Shown in pieces: positions 34,479 through 42,816 of a DNA stretch of 64,000 bases (position 1 is the first letter of the stretch; each line of letters begins with the position of its first letter). Made by a program: the position numbers and the translations under genes. The notes under the pieces were generated by a model. The model did no database searches. It saw nothing but the letters and a program-made list of their open reading frames with translations, and had not been told where the DNA came from. This DNA comes from Marinihelvus sp036351115 (lineage in GTDB: Bacteria > Pseudomonadota > Gammaproteobacteria > Xanthomonadales > SZUA-36): contig JAZBOL010000096.1 in the NCBI GenBank assembly GCA_036351115.1, positions 1 to 64,000 on the forward strand, in the 5' to 3' direction.

Positions 34479-35699
34479 CTACTCGATGCGATCGGCGAGC
34501 ACGGGCTGCACACGCAGGTGCTCGGGGATCCGGTCGATGCCGATGCGCCGATCGAGCTCTTCGTGCCAGTGGTAGATGCGCCGCTCCTGGTAGTTGAGCT
34601 GGATACCCTTGAAACCCGGGCTCTCCACCGATTGCTGAATCTGCGGTGCGAACTGCGTGTCTTCCTCGAGGATGCGCTCGAAGTTGGAAATGCGCGTATC
34701 CCAGAGATCGTGGCGCCCGGCCTCCCCCCAGTCCGGGGAAAACCAGTGGCACTCGATCACCATGGTGCGGTCGGTTTTCGGCCAGAAATTGATGAAGGGC
34801 ATGCCGTTGCCCGCCACCGGCGTCACGAGGTTCGGATAGATGTTGTAGGACACGTTGGTTTTCACCGGCAGCTCGGTGACGTGCGGAAAATCGACCATGC
34901 CGCGAGTGCCGGGATCGACCCAGTCCGGGCGCCGGTTCGGGGTCACCATGAGTGAATGGCCCTGGGGCCAGAGCATGATGCCGGTGCCCCGGTGGTCGAG
35001 AAAACGGTCCACCGTGTCCTGGTGGATGGACTTGAGGTGGTACACCTCGAGAAACGCGTCCAGCAGGACCTTGACGTTGCACGCCACCTCGAAGGCCTGG
35101 CTCACCACGTGGCGCGTGTTGTCGATGTCGAACTGCCGGAAGTGTTCCGGGATACGTCCGAGGGACTCGAGGAGCGGCTTCGCTTCCGGGTCTTCGTTGA
35201 TGAACACCCAGTTGCCGAGCCGTTCGCAGCGAACGGTCACCAGGCCCAGGCAGGAGAAATCGAGGTCAACGAAATCGCGACGGTCGCGCATGCCGCGAAG
35301 GTTGCCCTCGTAGTCGTAGGCCCAGCCGTGATAACCGCAGGTGAATCCACCCCGCGAGTGGCCACGCTCGTCCTTCACGAGGGGGCCGCCGCGGTGACGG
35401 CAGGTGTTGTAGAACGCGCGCACCTCGTCGTCCTTGCCCCGCACGATGAGGATCGGTGACCCGGTCTTCCTCCACAGGATGTAACTGCCGGCCTCCGGGA
35501 GCTCATCGAGATGGCAGGCGTAGAGCCAGCTTTTTTTCCACAGGTGCTCCCGCTCGAGGGCCAGGAAATCAGGATCCGTATAGCGGCCGCCGGGGATCGG
35601 CGGCAAAGGCGGAAAGTCTCCGGGCGGGCCTTTGCGGCTGCGCTCGAAGTCGAGGCGGGCATAAACGTCGTCGATAAAGGCCTGGTCCATGGGACGCAA
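34479..35699 (-). CDS. Rieske ring-hydroxylating oxygenase, alpha subunit (no. 2)
   Basis: The product has 406 residues, with Rieske cysteine/histidine pairs C100-x-H102 (CRHRGGP) and C121-x2-H124 (CGYHGWAYDYEG). The iron ligand region is VLLDAFLEVYHLKSIHQDTV. It is the first gene of the six-gene operon and starts 53 bases from an AAACAGTC palindrome with a perfect TATAAT. Its stop is three bases before the HMG-CoA-synthase-like start, so translation is coupled. It resembles alpha-only oxygenases and likely performs an early hydroxylation. No beta subunit is encoded in the window. Confidence 0.92.
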   Translation of the reverse strand: MRPMDQAFIDDVYARLDFERSRKGPPGDFPPLPPIPGGRYTDPDFLALEREHLWKKSWLYACHLDELPEAGSYILWRKTGSPILIVRGKDDEVRAFYNTCRHRGGPLVKDERGHSRGGFTCGYHGWAYDYEGNLRGMRDRRDFVDLDFSCLGLVTVRCERLGNWVFINEDPEAKPLLESLGRIPEHFRQFDIDNTRHVVSQAFEVACNVKVLLDAFLEVYHLKSIHQDTVDRFLDHRGTGIMLWPQGHSLMVTPNRRPDWVDPGTRGMVDFPHVTELPVKTNVSYNIYPNLVTPVAGNGMPFINFWPKTDRTMVIECHWFSPDWGEAGRHDLWDTRISNFERILEEDTQFAPQIQQSVESPGFKGIQLNYQERRIYHWHEELDRRIGIDRIPEHLRVQPVLADRIE

Positions 35700-35725
35700 C
35701 GTGCAGTGTCAGATTGGGACCATTG

Positions 35726-35769
35726 ATTATAGGGAGACAAAGGCTCAAAATAAACAGTCCTGACTGTTT
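35726..35769 (-). promoter_or_regulatory. Island operator 1 and promoter of the six-gene Rieske operon
   Basis: AAACAGTC-CT-GACTGTTT (35752-35769) is a perfect 8-2-8 palindrome. On the minus strand a perfect TATAAT lies at 35726-35731 with exactly 20 bases between it and the palindrome, 26 bases upstream of the operon's first ATG. The 17-bp-spaced -35 (TTTATT) is weak and overlaps the palindrome edge. The operator would be centred at about -41.5. The flanks (AATAAACAGTC and GACTGTTTTTTTT) also match the copy at 39262. The 135 bases beyond, to 35904, hold no gene. Confidence 0.75.
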
Positions 35770-35904
35770 TTTTTATGAGCCTCAGCCACCGTGAAGCCGC
35801 GCCCCGCGCCACCGCCCAACACCGAGACACGCCCGCCCCACGCCACATGTCCACCCCACAGGGATCGGCACAATGATCGGGGCGACACCCGCAAGCGCCG
35901 GCGC

Positions 35905-37077
35905 TCAGTCCAGCAGGGCGCGGATCTCTTCGGGCTCGAAGCCGAGGTCTTCCAGGATCTGCTCACTGTCGGCGCCGAGGGCGGGTGGCTCCGACCGGAT
36001 GCCGGCCGCGCCATCACTGAAGCGCAGGGGCAGGTCCACCACCGGCGCCTCGCCGTCCCAACCGGGGAAACCGAGCCGCCGGAACATCCCCATGGCAGCG
36101 GCCTGGGGCAGGTCGAGCGCTTCCTGCAGATTCAGCACGGGTCCGGCCGGAATACCGGCCCCCTGGAGCGCTTCCAGCGCCGCCTCCGTGGTGCGCTGCG
36201 CACACCAGTCGGCCATGGCCTCGCACAGCTCATCCCGGGCGTCGCCCCGGCCCTGGTCCGAGTCCAGGCCCGGCGCGCCGACCCACTCCGGCCGGCCGAG
36301 CAACTCCGCACAGCGTTTGAACAGCCCGTTGCCCACGACATGCGTCAGTACATGGCCATCGCGGGTGGCGAATACGTCCGACGGACCGGAGGTTTGCACC
36401 CGGTTCCCCGTGGGCTCACGGTCCGGGCGAAGGGCGCCCTGCTCCGCCAGGTGCGATCCGAAAACGGCCATGGCCGTGGCAAGGAGGGAGGCCTCCACGT
36501 GCTGGCCGAGTCCCGTTTCGCGACGCGCGTACAGCGCCGCCATGACGCCGAGGGCGCTCAGCACCGCGGTGGAAAAATCCACGTAAGGCGCCGCCGCCTT
36601 GACCGGTTTACCCGGCGTGCCGGTCATGAACATGGCCCCGGACATGGCCTGGGCCACCCCGTCGAATCCGCCGCGGTCCGCCAACGGACCTTCACTGCCA
36701 AACGCCGTTTGCGTCGACAGAATGATCCCGGGATTCAGGGCATGCACCGTTTCCCAGTCGAGCCCGAGGCGCTGCAGGGCCTTCGGCGGCAGGTTCGCCA
36801 CCACCACGTCCGCGGTTTTCACGAGGCGCCGCACGGCCTCGGCGCTGCCCGGCCGGCGGAAATCGAGGGCCAGGGAACGCTTGTTGCAACCGGTCTGCAT
36901 GAACAGGCCACCGGTGCCCGAATCGCCGAAGGGGGCGATGAAGCGATCCTCCCCGCCCTCCGCTTTCTCGACGCGGATGACTTCCGCACCGAGGTAGCCC
37001 AGCAGGGTGGCGCAGTAGGGACCGGCCACGTAACGGCCGAAGTCCAGGACCCGGATACCACGGAGCAATTCGTGCAC
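35905..37077 (-). CDS. Family III acyl-CoA transferase (CaiB/BaiF type)
   Basis: The start is set at GTG 37077, with GAGGGG eight bases upstream, giving 390 residues; the frame continues open far upstream but that part is the shadow of the acyl-CoA dehydrogenase gene. Domain features: LRGIRVLDFGRYVAGPYCAT, LGAEVIRVEKAEGGEDRF, CNKRSLALDFRRPGSAEAVR, NLPPKALQRLGLDWETVHAL, PYVDFSTAVLSALGVMAALY. The family moves CoA between acids without free CoA. An aspartate in YVDFST is the probable catalytic residue. It is divergent from acyl-CoA dehydrogenase, with 72 bp between starts, suggesting CoA activation followed by dehydrogenation. Confidence 0.9.
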   Translation of the reverse strand: MHELLRGIRVLDFGRYVAGPYCATLLGYLGAEVIRVEKAEGGEDRFIAPFGDSGTGGLFMQTGCNKRSLALDFRRPGSAEAVRRLVKTADVVVANLPPKALQRLGLDWETVHALNPGIILSTQTAFGSEGPLADRGGFDGVAQAMSGAMFMTGTPGKPVKAAAPYVDFSTAVLSALGVMAALYARRETGLGQHVEASLLATAMAVFGSHLAEQGALRPDREPTGNRVQTSGPSDVFATRDGHVLTHVVGNGLFKRCAELLGRPEWVGAPGLDSDQGRGDARDELCEAMADWCAQRTTEAALEALQGAGIPAGPVLNLQEALDLPQAAAMGMFRRLGFPGWDGEAPVVDLPLRFSDGAAGIRSEPPALGADSEQILEDLGFEPEEIRALLD

Positions 37078-37106
37078 AGCAATGACCCCTCGAGGAAAGA
37101 GCGGGC

Positions 37107-37112
37107 AGTATA
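37107..37112 (-). promoter_or_regulatory. Candidate -10 element for the CoA-transferase
   Basis: On the minus strand TATACT lies 29 bases before the GTG. No good -35 and no AAACAGTC palindrome accompany it. The divergent acyl-CoA dehydrogenase promoter must lie in the same 72 bp. Confidence 0.3.
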
Positions 37113-37149
37113 CCCGCCGACCAACCACCACTAAGGAACCCGTCACCCC

Positions 37150-38310
37150 ATGGATTTTCAGCTGACCGAAGAACAGAAAGAGCTCCGTGAGAGCGTCCGA
37201 CGCTACGCCCGGGAACGGCTCCTGCCCCTGGCGGAAGAAATCGAAACCACCGGTGAGCCACCGTCCCAGGACGTGGTGCAGGAGTTCGCGGACATGGGCT
37301 ACCTGGGCATCAACATCTCCGAGGAGTTCGGCGGCCTGGGACTCGGCAACCTCGAAGCCCTCATCGTCATCGAGGAACTCGGCAAGGTGAGTTCGGCGGT
37401 GGGCTTCCCCGTGTTTGAATCCTGTGTCGGCCCGATCCGGGCCATCGAAAAGTTCGGCGATCCGGAACTGGCGCAAGAGCTGGTTCCGCAGGTGTGCCGG
37501 GGCGAGAAAATGGTGGCCATCGCCATGTCCGAACCGGCGGCCGGGTCCGCCCTGACGGACCTGAAGACGACCGCCGTGGAACAGGGTGGCGAGGTGGTCC
37601 TCAACGGCACGAAGCGCTGGTGCTCCGGCGGCGGCCACGCCGATGGCTACGTGGTGTGGTGCCGCATGAGCGAGGATCCGGGCGCCCGGGGCATCGGCGC
37701 CGTTTACGTGGAAAAGGGCGCGGACGGCTTGAGTTTCGGTCGGCCCGAGCACCTCATGGGTTTCCGGGGCGTACCCTCCTCGGACATCTACTTCGACAAC
37801 GTGACCGTGCCGAAGAAGAACGTGGTCGTCGGCGCCGGCGGCTTCAAGCAGCTCATGGGCGCCTTCGACCTCGAGCGCTGCGGCAACGCCACCATGGCCC
37901 TGGCCCAGGCGGCCGCGGCGCTGGACCACGTCATCGAGTACACGCAGGAGCGCGAGCAGTTCGGCAAGCCCATCGTGGACTTCCAGGCGGTACAGCTCAA
38001 ACTCGCGGAGATGCAGATGCAGGTGGAGGCCTCCCGCCTGCTGATCTGGCGCGCCGCCGTGGACGCGGAGCAGGGTTTTCCGAGCATCATGAACTCCAGC
38101 GTCGCCAAGTGCTTTGCGAACGAAATCGCCCGCACGGTCACGGGCAATGCCCTGCAGCTCATGGGCGGGTACGGCTACTCGAAGGAGTACCCCATGGAGC
38201 GGCGCTTCCGCGACGCCTGGGGCTGGGGCATCGCCGGCGGCGCCATCGACATCCAGAAGATCAACATCGCCAGTGCCCTCGTGGGCCGGCGCTTCAACCA
38301 GCGCGCCTGA
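37150..38310 (+). CDS. Acyl-CoA dehydrogenase
   Basis: The product has 386 residues. Family segments: MDFQLTEEQKELRESVRRYA, MVAIAMSEPAAGSALTDLKT (flavin site), NGTKRWCSGGGHADGYVVWC, YTQEREQFGKPIVDFQAVQL and LMGGYGYSKEYPMERRFRDA. The usual catalytic Glu of the YEGT segment is absent: the sequence there is GIAGGAIDIQ. Glu242 in AFDLERCGNATMAL occupies the helix G position used as base in isovaleryl- and long-chain acyl-CoA dehydrogenases, so that branch is likely. It passes electrons to ETF. It is followed one base later by the VOC protein gene. Confidence 0.92.
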   Translation: MDFQLTEEQKELRESVRRYARERLLPLAEEIETTGEPPSQDVVQEFADMGYLGINISEEFGGLGLGNLEALIVIEELGKVSSAVGFPVFESCVGPIRAIEKFGDPELAQELVPQVCRGEKMVAIAMSEPAAGSALTDLKTTAVEQGGEVVLNGTKRWCSGGGHADGYVVWCRMSEDPGARGIGAVYVEKGADGLSFGRPEHLMGFRGVPSSDIYFDNVTVPKKNVVVGAGGFKQLMGAFDLERCGNATMALAQAAAALDHVIEYTQEREQFGKPIVDFQAVQLKLAEMQMQVEASRLLIWRAAVDAEQGFPSIMNSSVAKCFANEIARTVTGNALQLMGGYGYSKEYPMERRFRDAWGWGIAGGAIDIQKINIASALVGRRFNQRA

Positions 38311-38311
38311 C

Positions 38312-38827
38312 ATGAGCCGTCATTTCGGACCCATACTCCAAAACGGCTTCGCCGTGCGGGACTGGCGCAGCGCGGCGCAGCACTGGATCGACGTCATGGG
38401 CGTCGGCCCTTTCTTCCTCATGGAACACATCGAGTTCGAGTGGTGCGAGTTCCGCGGCGAACCGGCAGACATCGACCTGAGCGTGGCCATCGCCTACACC
38501 GGCGGGCAGCAGATCGAGCTGGTGCAGCAGCACAATGACGCTCCCAGCATCTACACCGAGTTCCTGGCGGCCAACGAACCGGGGCTCCAGCACATGGGGG
38601 TCTTCGTCGACGATCTGCAGGCGGCCCTCGACAGCCACGACCTGCGCAACAAGATCGTGCAGCAGGGACGCACGGCGGCAGGGGTCAACTTCGCCTACGT
38701 GGACACGATCTTCCACAACGGCACCATGCTGGAACTCATCGAAGTCGACGAGGGCATTCGCGGGGCTTTCGATACCATGAAAAGAGCGGCGGCGGGCTGG
38801 GACGGCTCGGACCCGTTCCGCGGCTGA
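38312..38827 (+). CDS. VOC (glyoxalase/bleomycin-resistance-like) family protein
   Basis: The start is at ATG 38312, one base after the acyl-CoA dehydrogenase stop, giving 171 residues. The pattern IGIVVEDLDAAL-like is present here as NGFAVRDWRSAAQHWIDVMG and LQHMGVFVDDLQAALDSHDL, two beta-alpha-beta-beta-beta modules. Possible metal ligands are the His of LQHMG and the Glu of MLELIEVDEG. The family includes methylmalonyl-CoA epimerase, extradiol dioxygenases and lyases. In this context an epimerase or isomerase acting on a CoA ester or ketol is plausible but unproven. Confidence 0.8.
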   Translation: MSRHFGPILQNGFAVRDWRSAAQHWIDVMGVGPFFLMEHIEFEWCEFRGEPADIDLSVAIAYTGGQQIELVQQHNDAPSIYTEFLAANEPGLQHMGVFVDDLQAALDSHDLRNKIVQQGRTAAGVNFAYVDTIFHNGTMLELIEVDEGIRGAFDTMKRAAAGWDGSDPFRG

Positions 38828-38872
38828 GGCGCCTGCCGGCCTGCGGCCAGCGAGACGCCCGTGCGACCGGGG

Positions 38873-39202
38873 TCAGCCCGTCGCGGCGGAAAGATCCACC
38901 TCGATCGAGCCATCCACGACGCGCACGGGGAAACTTCGAATCGGCCGGGTGGCCGGAGCGCCGGTGACGGAGCCGTCCCGGATGTCGAAAGTGGCGCCGT
39001 GCAGGGGGCACATGAGCCGGTAGCCCCGCATGCGCCCGTCGTCGAAGGTGGCGAGCGCGTGGGAGCACAGGTTTTCCACCGCGAAAAACTCGTCGCGAAA
39101 CCGGCAGATCACCACCGCGGCGTCGCCCACGGCAAAGCACTTGAAACCTTTCTCCTGGACGTCTTCCGCGGCGCAGACGACCACGAATCCGGCATCAGAC
39201 AT
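38873..39202 (-). CDS. Rieske-type [2Fe-2S] ferredoxin
   Basis: The product has 109 residues. Rieske ligands are C46-x-H48 (LCSHALATFDDG) and C65-x2-H68 (MCPLHGATFDIRDG), with normal spacing of about 16. The protein is soluble and small, so it is an electron carrier (BphA3-type) for Rieske oxygenases rather than a bc1 subunit. It stands alone on the minus strand, starting 60 bases from the AAACAGTC palindrome at 39262 and divergent from the ligase operon. Confidence 0.92.
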   Translation of the reverse strand: MSDAGFVVVCAAEDVQEKGFKCFAVGDAAVVICRFRDEFFAVENLCSHALATFDDGRMRGYRLMCPLHGATFDIRDGSVTGAPATRPIRSFPVRVVDGSIEVDLSAATG

Positions 39203-39235
39203 GGCGCTACATCCTGTTTCCCCGGGTAGGCCGGC

Positions 39236-39305
39236 AGTCTAGCAAGGGGCGCACAATAAAAAAACAGTCAGGACTGTTTATTTAAAAAAACGCCGGTGCT
39301 ACCAT
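39236..39305. promoter_or_regulatory. Island operator 2 between ferredoxin and ligase operons
   Basis: AAACAGTC-AG-GACTGTTT (39262-39279) is a perfect palindrome. On the minus strand TAGACT (39236-39241) lies exactly 20 bases from its edge, before the ferredoxin. On the plus strand TACCAT (39300-39305) lies exactly 20 bases from the other edge, before the ABM/ligase operon. Both -10 elements match the consensus at four of six bases. Confidence 0.7.
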
Positions 39306-39391
39306 GACGGGCCAAGGAAAAAAGGGCGCACAAAAACAGCGCTCGGCCAGTTGCAAAGGCACCGGCATCACGCCCTCGCAGGAGAACGCTC

Positions 39392-39682
39392 ATGATGACA
39401 TTCATCGCCCGCATGCAGGTCAAACCCGGCAAGGAAGCGGAGTTCGAGGACCTCGCCCGGCGCCTGACCGGGAAAGTCCGTACCGAAGAGCCCGGGTGCG
39501 TCGGCTACGAATTCTTCCGCCTGCCGGCAACGGAACGCGGCTACGCAGTGTACGAATCTTTCATCGACGAGGCCGCCGAGGAGGCGCACCGGAACACGCC
39601 CCATTTCCACGAACTCGCGCCGGGCCTCATTGAGTGCATCGACGGCGAGTACGTCCGCGAATACCTCGATCACCTCGACTGA
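39392..39682 (+). CDS. Antibiotic biosynthesis monooxygenase (ABM) family protein, copy 1
   Basis: The product has 96 residues and is a ferredoxin-like (dimeric alpha/beta barrel) protein: MTFIARMQVKPGKEAEFEDL, TEEPGCVGYEFFRLPATERG, YAVYESFIDEAAEEAHRNTP, HFHEL. The YExF/W and H-T-x-H-F-H pattern is typical of ABM/YgiN quinol monooxygenase-like proteins. It is the first gene of a three-gene operon (ABM, acyl-CoA ligase, ABM) driven from the palindrome at 39262. The ATG at 39392 has GCAGGAGAA upstream. It may oxidise or stabilise a reactive intermediate. Confidence 0.85.
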   Translation: MMTFIARMQVKPGKEAEFEDLARRLTGKVRTEEPGCVGYEFFRLPATERGYAVYESFIDEAAEEAHRNTPHFHELAPGLIECIDGEYVREYLDHLD

Positions 39683-39692
39683 GGGCGCGCCC

Positions 39693-41342
39693 ATGAGCCA
39701 GGCCATCGCCGATATCCGTCTCAAGGCGACCAGCCTGGGCGACCTGCTGCTGTTCGCGGCGGACCAGCGGCCCGATCACGATGCGATCGTTTTGCCGCAC
39801 CGGCGCGCCACCTACGGCGAATTGCGAGACCGCGCCCTGGAGAAGGCCCGGGCCATGCAGGCGCTGGGCATCGGCCCCGGCGACCATGTCGGGCTGCTGC
39901 TGCCCACCGGGCTCGACTTCGTGGAAACCCTGTTCGCCATCGCCCTGCTCGGTGCGGTCACCGTGCCGATCAACGCGCGCTACCAGCCGCCGGAGCTGGC
40001 CTACGTCGTGGAAAACGCCGACCTCAAGGCCCTGTTCACGACGGACAAGATCGCCGAAGCCGTGAATTTCGTGGAGCGCCTGCACCAGGCCTTCCCGGAC
40101 CTGGCCGGCCAGGACCCGCGGGCCCTGGCGCTCGAGGGCGCACCGCTGCTGAACAACATCGTGATCTACGGCGGCTCCGAGAAGGACGCCATGCTCAGCG
40201 AGGAACAGTTCCACGCGCTTGCTGACGAGGGCAATGATGAGGCCCTGCATCTTGCGCGGCTCCAGGTGCGCCTGGGCAGCACGGGCCTGATCCTGTACAC
40301 CTCGGGCACCACCGCCAACCCGAAAGGCTGCATGATCTCCCACGAGGCCATCGTCCGGAACAGCGCCGCCCTGGCGGACCGCTACGAGCTCGGCCGGGAC
40401 GACAGCTTCTGGTCGCCCCTGCCCATGTTCCACATCGCGGCGATCCTGCCGATGGTGAGCATCTTCAGCAAGTTCGGCACCTACGTCACCATGGGTTATT
40501 TCCAGGCGGGCGAAGCCTTGAAAATGATGGAAGCGGAGCAGGTCACGGCCACCTATCCCTGCTTCTGGACCATCATGTCCGACCTCGTCGATCACCCGGA
40601 CTTCGAAAACACGGACCTCTCCCGGGTGAAGCTCATGAACGCCAACTTCGCCGTGCAACCCCCGGAAATCGCCCGGAAGATGAAAAAGGCCCTGCCCAAC
40701 GCCGTGTTCGTGGGCACCTTCGGCATGACCGAAACGGCCGGCACGGTCACGACGAGCCGCCTGGACGACACGGAGACTCAACGCTTCACGCGCCTGGGCG
40801 TGCCGCTCTCGGGGCTGGAGGTGAAGGCCATGAATCCCGAGACGGGCGAGGAATGCGCGGCCGGCGAGCGCGGAGAAGCCTGGATCCGGGGCTATTCGAC
40901 GTTCAGCGAATACTACAAGTCTCCAAACAAGACGGCCGAGGCCCTGGACGACGAGGGCTGGTTCCATTCCGGTGACCTGGTGTCCATCGACGAAGACGGC
41001 CAGCTCATGTTCCACGGCCGCCTGCGGGATATGCTGAAAGTCGGCGGGGAGAACGTCGCCGCCGTGGAGATCGAGAGCTGCCTGCAGGAGCACGAGGCCG
41101 TGAAGCTCGCCCAGGTCGTGGGCATTCCCGACCCCCGTCTCATCGAGGTGGCGGCTGCCTTCGTGGAGCTGGAACCGGGGCACGAGGCCGCCGAGGACGA
41201 GTTGATCCATTTCTGCAAGGAACGCATCGCCGGCTTCAAGGTGCCCCGTCATATCCGCTTCGTCAGTGAGTGGCCCACCTCGTCCACGAAGATCCAGAAA
41301 TTCAAACTCCAGGAAGAGCTCTGCGGAGAGCTCGGCATCTAG
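39693..41342 (+). CDS. AMP-dependent acyl-CoA synthetase / ligase
   Basis: The start is at ATG 39693 (549 residues), ten bases after the ABM stop. The AMP-binding P-loop LILYTSGTTANPKGCMISHE, FGMTETAG, the adenylation motif GWFHSGDLVSIDEDGQLMFH and GRLRDMLKVGGENVAAVEIE followed by the C-terminal lysine region PTSSTKIQKFKL are all present. It activates a carboxylic acid as an acyl-adenylate and transfers it to CoA. The operon position, under the island palindrome and flanked by two ABM genes, suggests activation of an organic acid from the degraded substrate. The carboxylate cannot be predicted. Confidence 0.93.
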   Translation: MSQAIADIRLKATSLGDLLLFAADQRPDHDAIVLPHRRATYGELRDRALEKARAMQALGIGPGDHVGLLLPTGLDFVETLFAIALLGAVTVPINARYQPPELAYVVENADLKALFTTDKIAEAVNFVERLHQAFPDLAGQDPRALALEGAPLLNNIVIYGGSEKDAMLSEEQFHALADEGNDEALHLARLQVRLGSTGLILYTSGTTANPKGCMISHEAIVRNSAALADRYELGRDDSFWSPLPMFHIAAILPMVSIFSKFGTYVTMGYFQAGEALKMMEAEQVTATYPCFWTIMSDLVDHPDFENTDLSRVKLMNANFAVQPPEIARKMKKALPNAVFVGTFGMTETAGTVTTSRLDDTETQRFTRLGVPLSGLEVKAMNPETGEECAAGERGEAWIRGYSTFSEYYKSPNKTAEALDDEGWFHSGDLVSIDEDGQLMFHGRLRDMLKVGGENVAAVEIESCLQEHEAVKLAQVVGIPDPRLIEVAAAFVELEPGHEAAEDELIHFCKERIAGFKVPRHIRFVSEWPTSSTKIQKFKLQEELCGELGI

Positions 41343-41368
41343 AGAAGCAGCCAGAGGAGCAAGCCGCC

Positions 41369-41665
41369 ATGAGCCAGGTCGTATTCATCGCCACGCTGAA
41401 CGTCGCCGAGGGGCGCGAGGAGGACTTCGAGCGCCTCCAGTCCGAACTGTCGGAAATCTCCCATGAGAAGGAACCCGGCCTGCTGGTTTACGACGTCATC
41501 CGGCACACGGAAGACGGCAACAAGTACGTGGTCTACGCCCGCTTCGAGGACCAGGCCGCCTTCGAGTTCCACCAGGAAGCCGATTTCCACCACCGGCTCG
41601 TGCCGCCGATCCTCGATTGCGTCGAGGGTGAAATGGACCTGCAGTTTTTCGGCCACATCGCCTGA
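41369..41665 (+). CDS. Antibiotic biosynthesis monooxygenase (ABM) family protein, copy 2
   Basis: The product has 98 residues from ATG 41369, with AGAGGAGC eleven bases upstream. Segments: VVFIATLNVAEGREEDFERL, EKEPGLLVYDVIRHTEDGNK, YVVYARFEDQAAFEFHQEAD, FHHRLVPPI. It has the same fold as copy 1 at 39392 but is clearly divergent, so it is not a recent duplication. Both copies flank the acyl-CoA ligase within one operon. They might act as a heterodimer or on successive intermediates. Confidence 0.82.
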   Translation: MSQVVFIATLNVAEGREEDFERLQSELSEISHEKEPGLLVYDVIRHTEDGNKYVVYARFEDQAAFEFHQEADFHHRLVPPILDCVEGEMDLQFFGHIA

Positions 41666-41679
41666 TCGGGGCCCCGCGC

Positions 41680-42816
41680 TCAGCGCGCGGTGTCGCGGGA
41701 CCGGCGGCCCACCGACCGATCCATCGCACCGTCCGCCGCCAGGTCCGTGTCGACGGTCCGCAGGATGGCTTCGAGCATCACCTCACGGGGAAAGTCGTTG
41801 TCGGTCGCATACACCAGGGCAGGCAAATCATGATGCCGGGCCACCGGCACCGCCATGGCCCAGTGATCCGCATTGGCGAACGCCAGGACCGTTGACCCCG
41901 GGATGATCTGGTCGTAGTACACCAGCTGGCTGTCGTTGCGCGCGTCCCGCAGACGGCCGAGCTTTTTCCAGCTGTGCCGCAGTCCCGCGGAGACGCGGTC
42001 CGGTTCCGGGAAGCCCACCACGGAGTAGGTGCGGATGTGCGCCGGCAGCGCATGCGCTTCGAGACGGGCCGCGCGGACCTCGGGACGCAGGCTTTCGAGC
42101 GCACCGCCGTCGCCCCCGTCACAATCGGCGCCGGGCAGATGGCGAACCTGGTTGAAGGTGTTCGGATCGAATGCTTCCGCCAGGGGTGAGCCCCGCACCG
42201 CACCGGCATAAGCCACCACGGCCGAAACCCGCGCGGCCGCCTCCGGGTAGCGGAACAGGGTTTCGAGGATGTCGTTGGCGCCCTTGGAATAGCCGATCAG
42301 CACCAGCGGACCGGCGTCCGCCGGCTGGGCCAGGATGGCGTCACGCACGAACATCGCGTTACGAGCGGAGCTGGACAGGCCCTCCACCGGGACGAGCCCG
42401 ACCTCGAACCCCTGGCTTTCCGCGTGACGGGGCCCGGCCTGGTCCTCGTCCAGCCAGGCGCGGACACAGGCAAAGGCCACGCCGGGCACGAGCAAGGCCC
42501 GCAGCCCGGAGGTGCTGGGCTCCAGCACCAGGTCCAGCTCCGCGATCGGCGGCTCGGGTTCGACGCGCAGCAGGGTCTGCTCGCAGGGACGGTGGTCCGG
42601 CAGCTCCGCTCCCCGCGTTCGGTTGATGGTGCAAAACAGGTTGCGGAATCCGGCCCGGCCATCGATCCAGTCCGGCGCACCGAGTTCCGCCTCGGGCCAG
42701 GGCTCGAGGGTGGCGCTCCACGGAATCCGCGGTGGCCCGGCGCAGGCAGCGAGCACGACGGCGATTCCCGCGGCAGCGAGGCACCGGCAGGCGCCACGTC
42801 GACGAGCGGTGGTCAA
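41680..42816 (-). CDS. Alpha/beta-hydrolase lipoprotein
   Basis: The 378-residue product begins MTTARRRGACRCLAAAGIAV, then VLAACAGPP with a lipobox (LAAC). The hydrolase nucleophile elbow is LVLIGYSKGANDILETLFRY (G-x-S-x-G with Lys), and the late ADHWAMAVPVARHHDLPALV region offers a candidate His. It would act at the outer membrane on an ester. Translation is coupled to the phospholipase D gene by an ATGA overlap (42816-42813), so lipid or polymer hydrolysis by the pair is likely. The exact substrate is unknown. Confidence 0.78.
   Translation of the reverse strand: MTTARRRGACRCLAAAGIAVVLAACAGPPRIPWSATLEPWPEAELGAPDWIDGRAGFRNLFCTINRTRGAELPDHRPCEQTLLRVEPEPPIAELDLVLEPSTSGLRALLVPGVAFACVRAWLDEDQAGPRHAESQGFEVGLVPVEGLSSSARNAMFVRDAILAQPADAGPLVLIGYSKGANDILETLFRYPEAAARVSAVVAYAGAVRGSPLAEAFDPNTFNQVRHLPGADCDGGDGGALESLRPEVRAARLEAHALPAHIRTYSVVGFPEPDRVSAGLRHSWKKLGRLRDARNDSQLVYYDQIIPGSTVLAFANADHWAMAVPVARHHDLPALVYATDNDFPREVMLEAILRTVDTDLAADGAMDRSVGRRSRDTAR

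Noticed and set aside
35770..35904. Plus-strand promoter from operator 1
   Set aside because: No gene lies downstream on the plus strand (only the 3' end of the CoA-transferase) and no -10 was found at the 20-bp distance.
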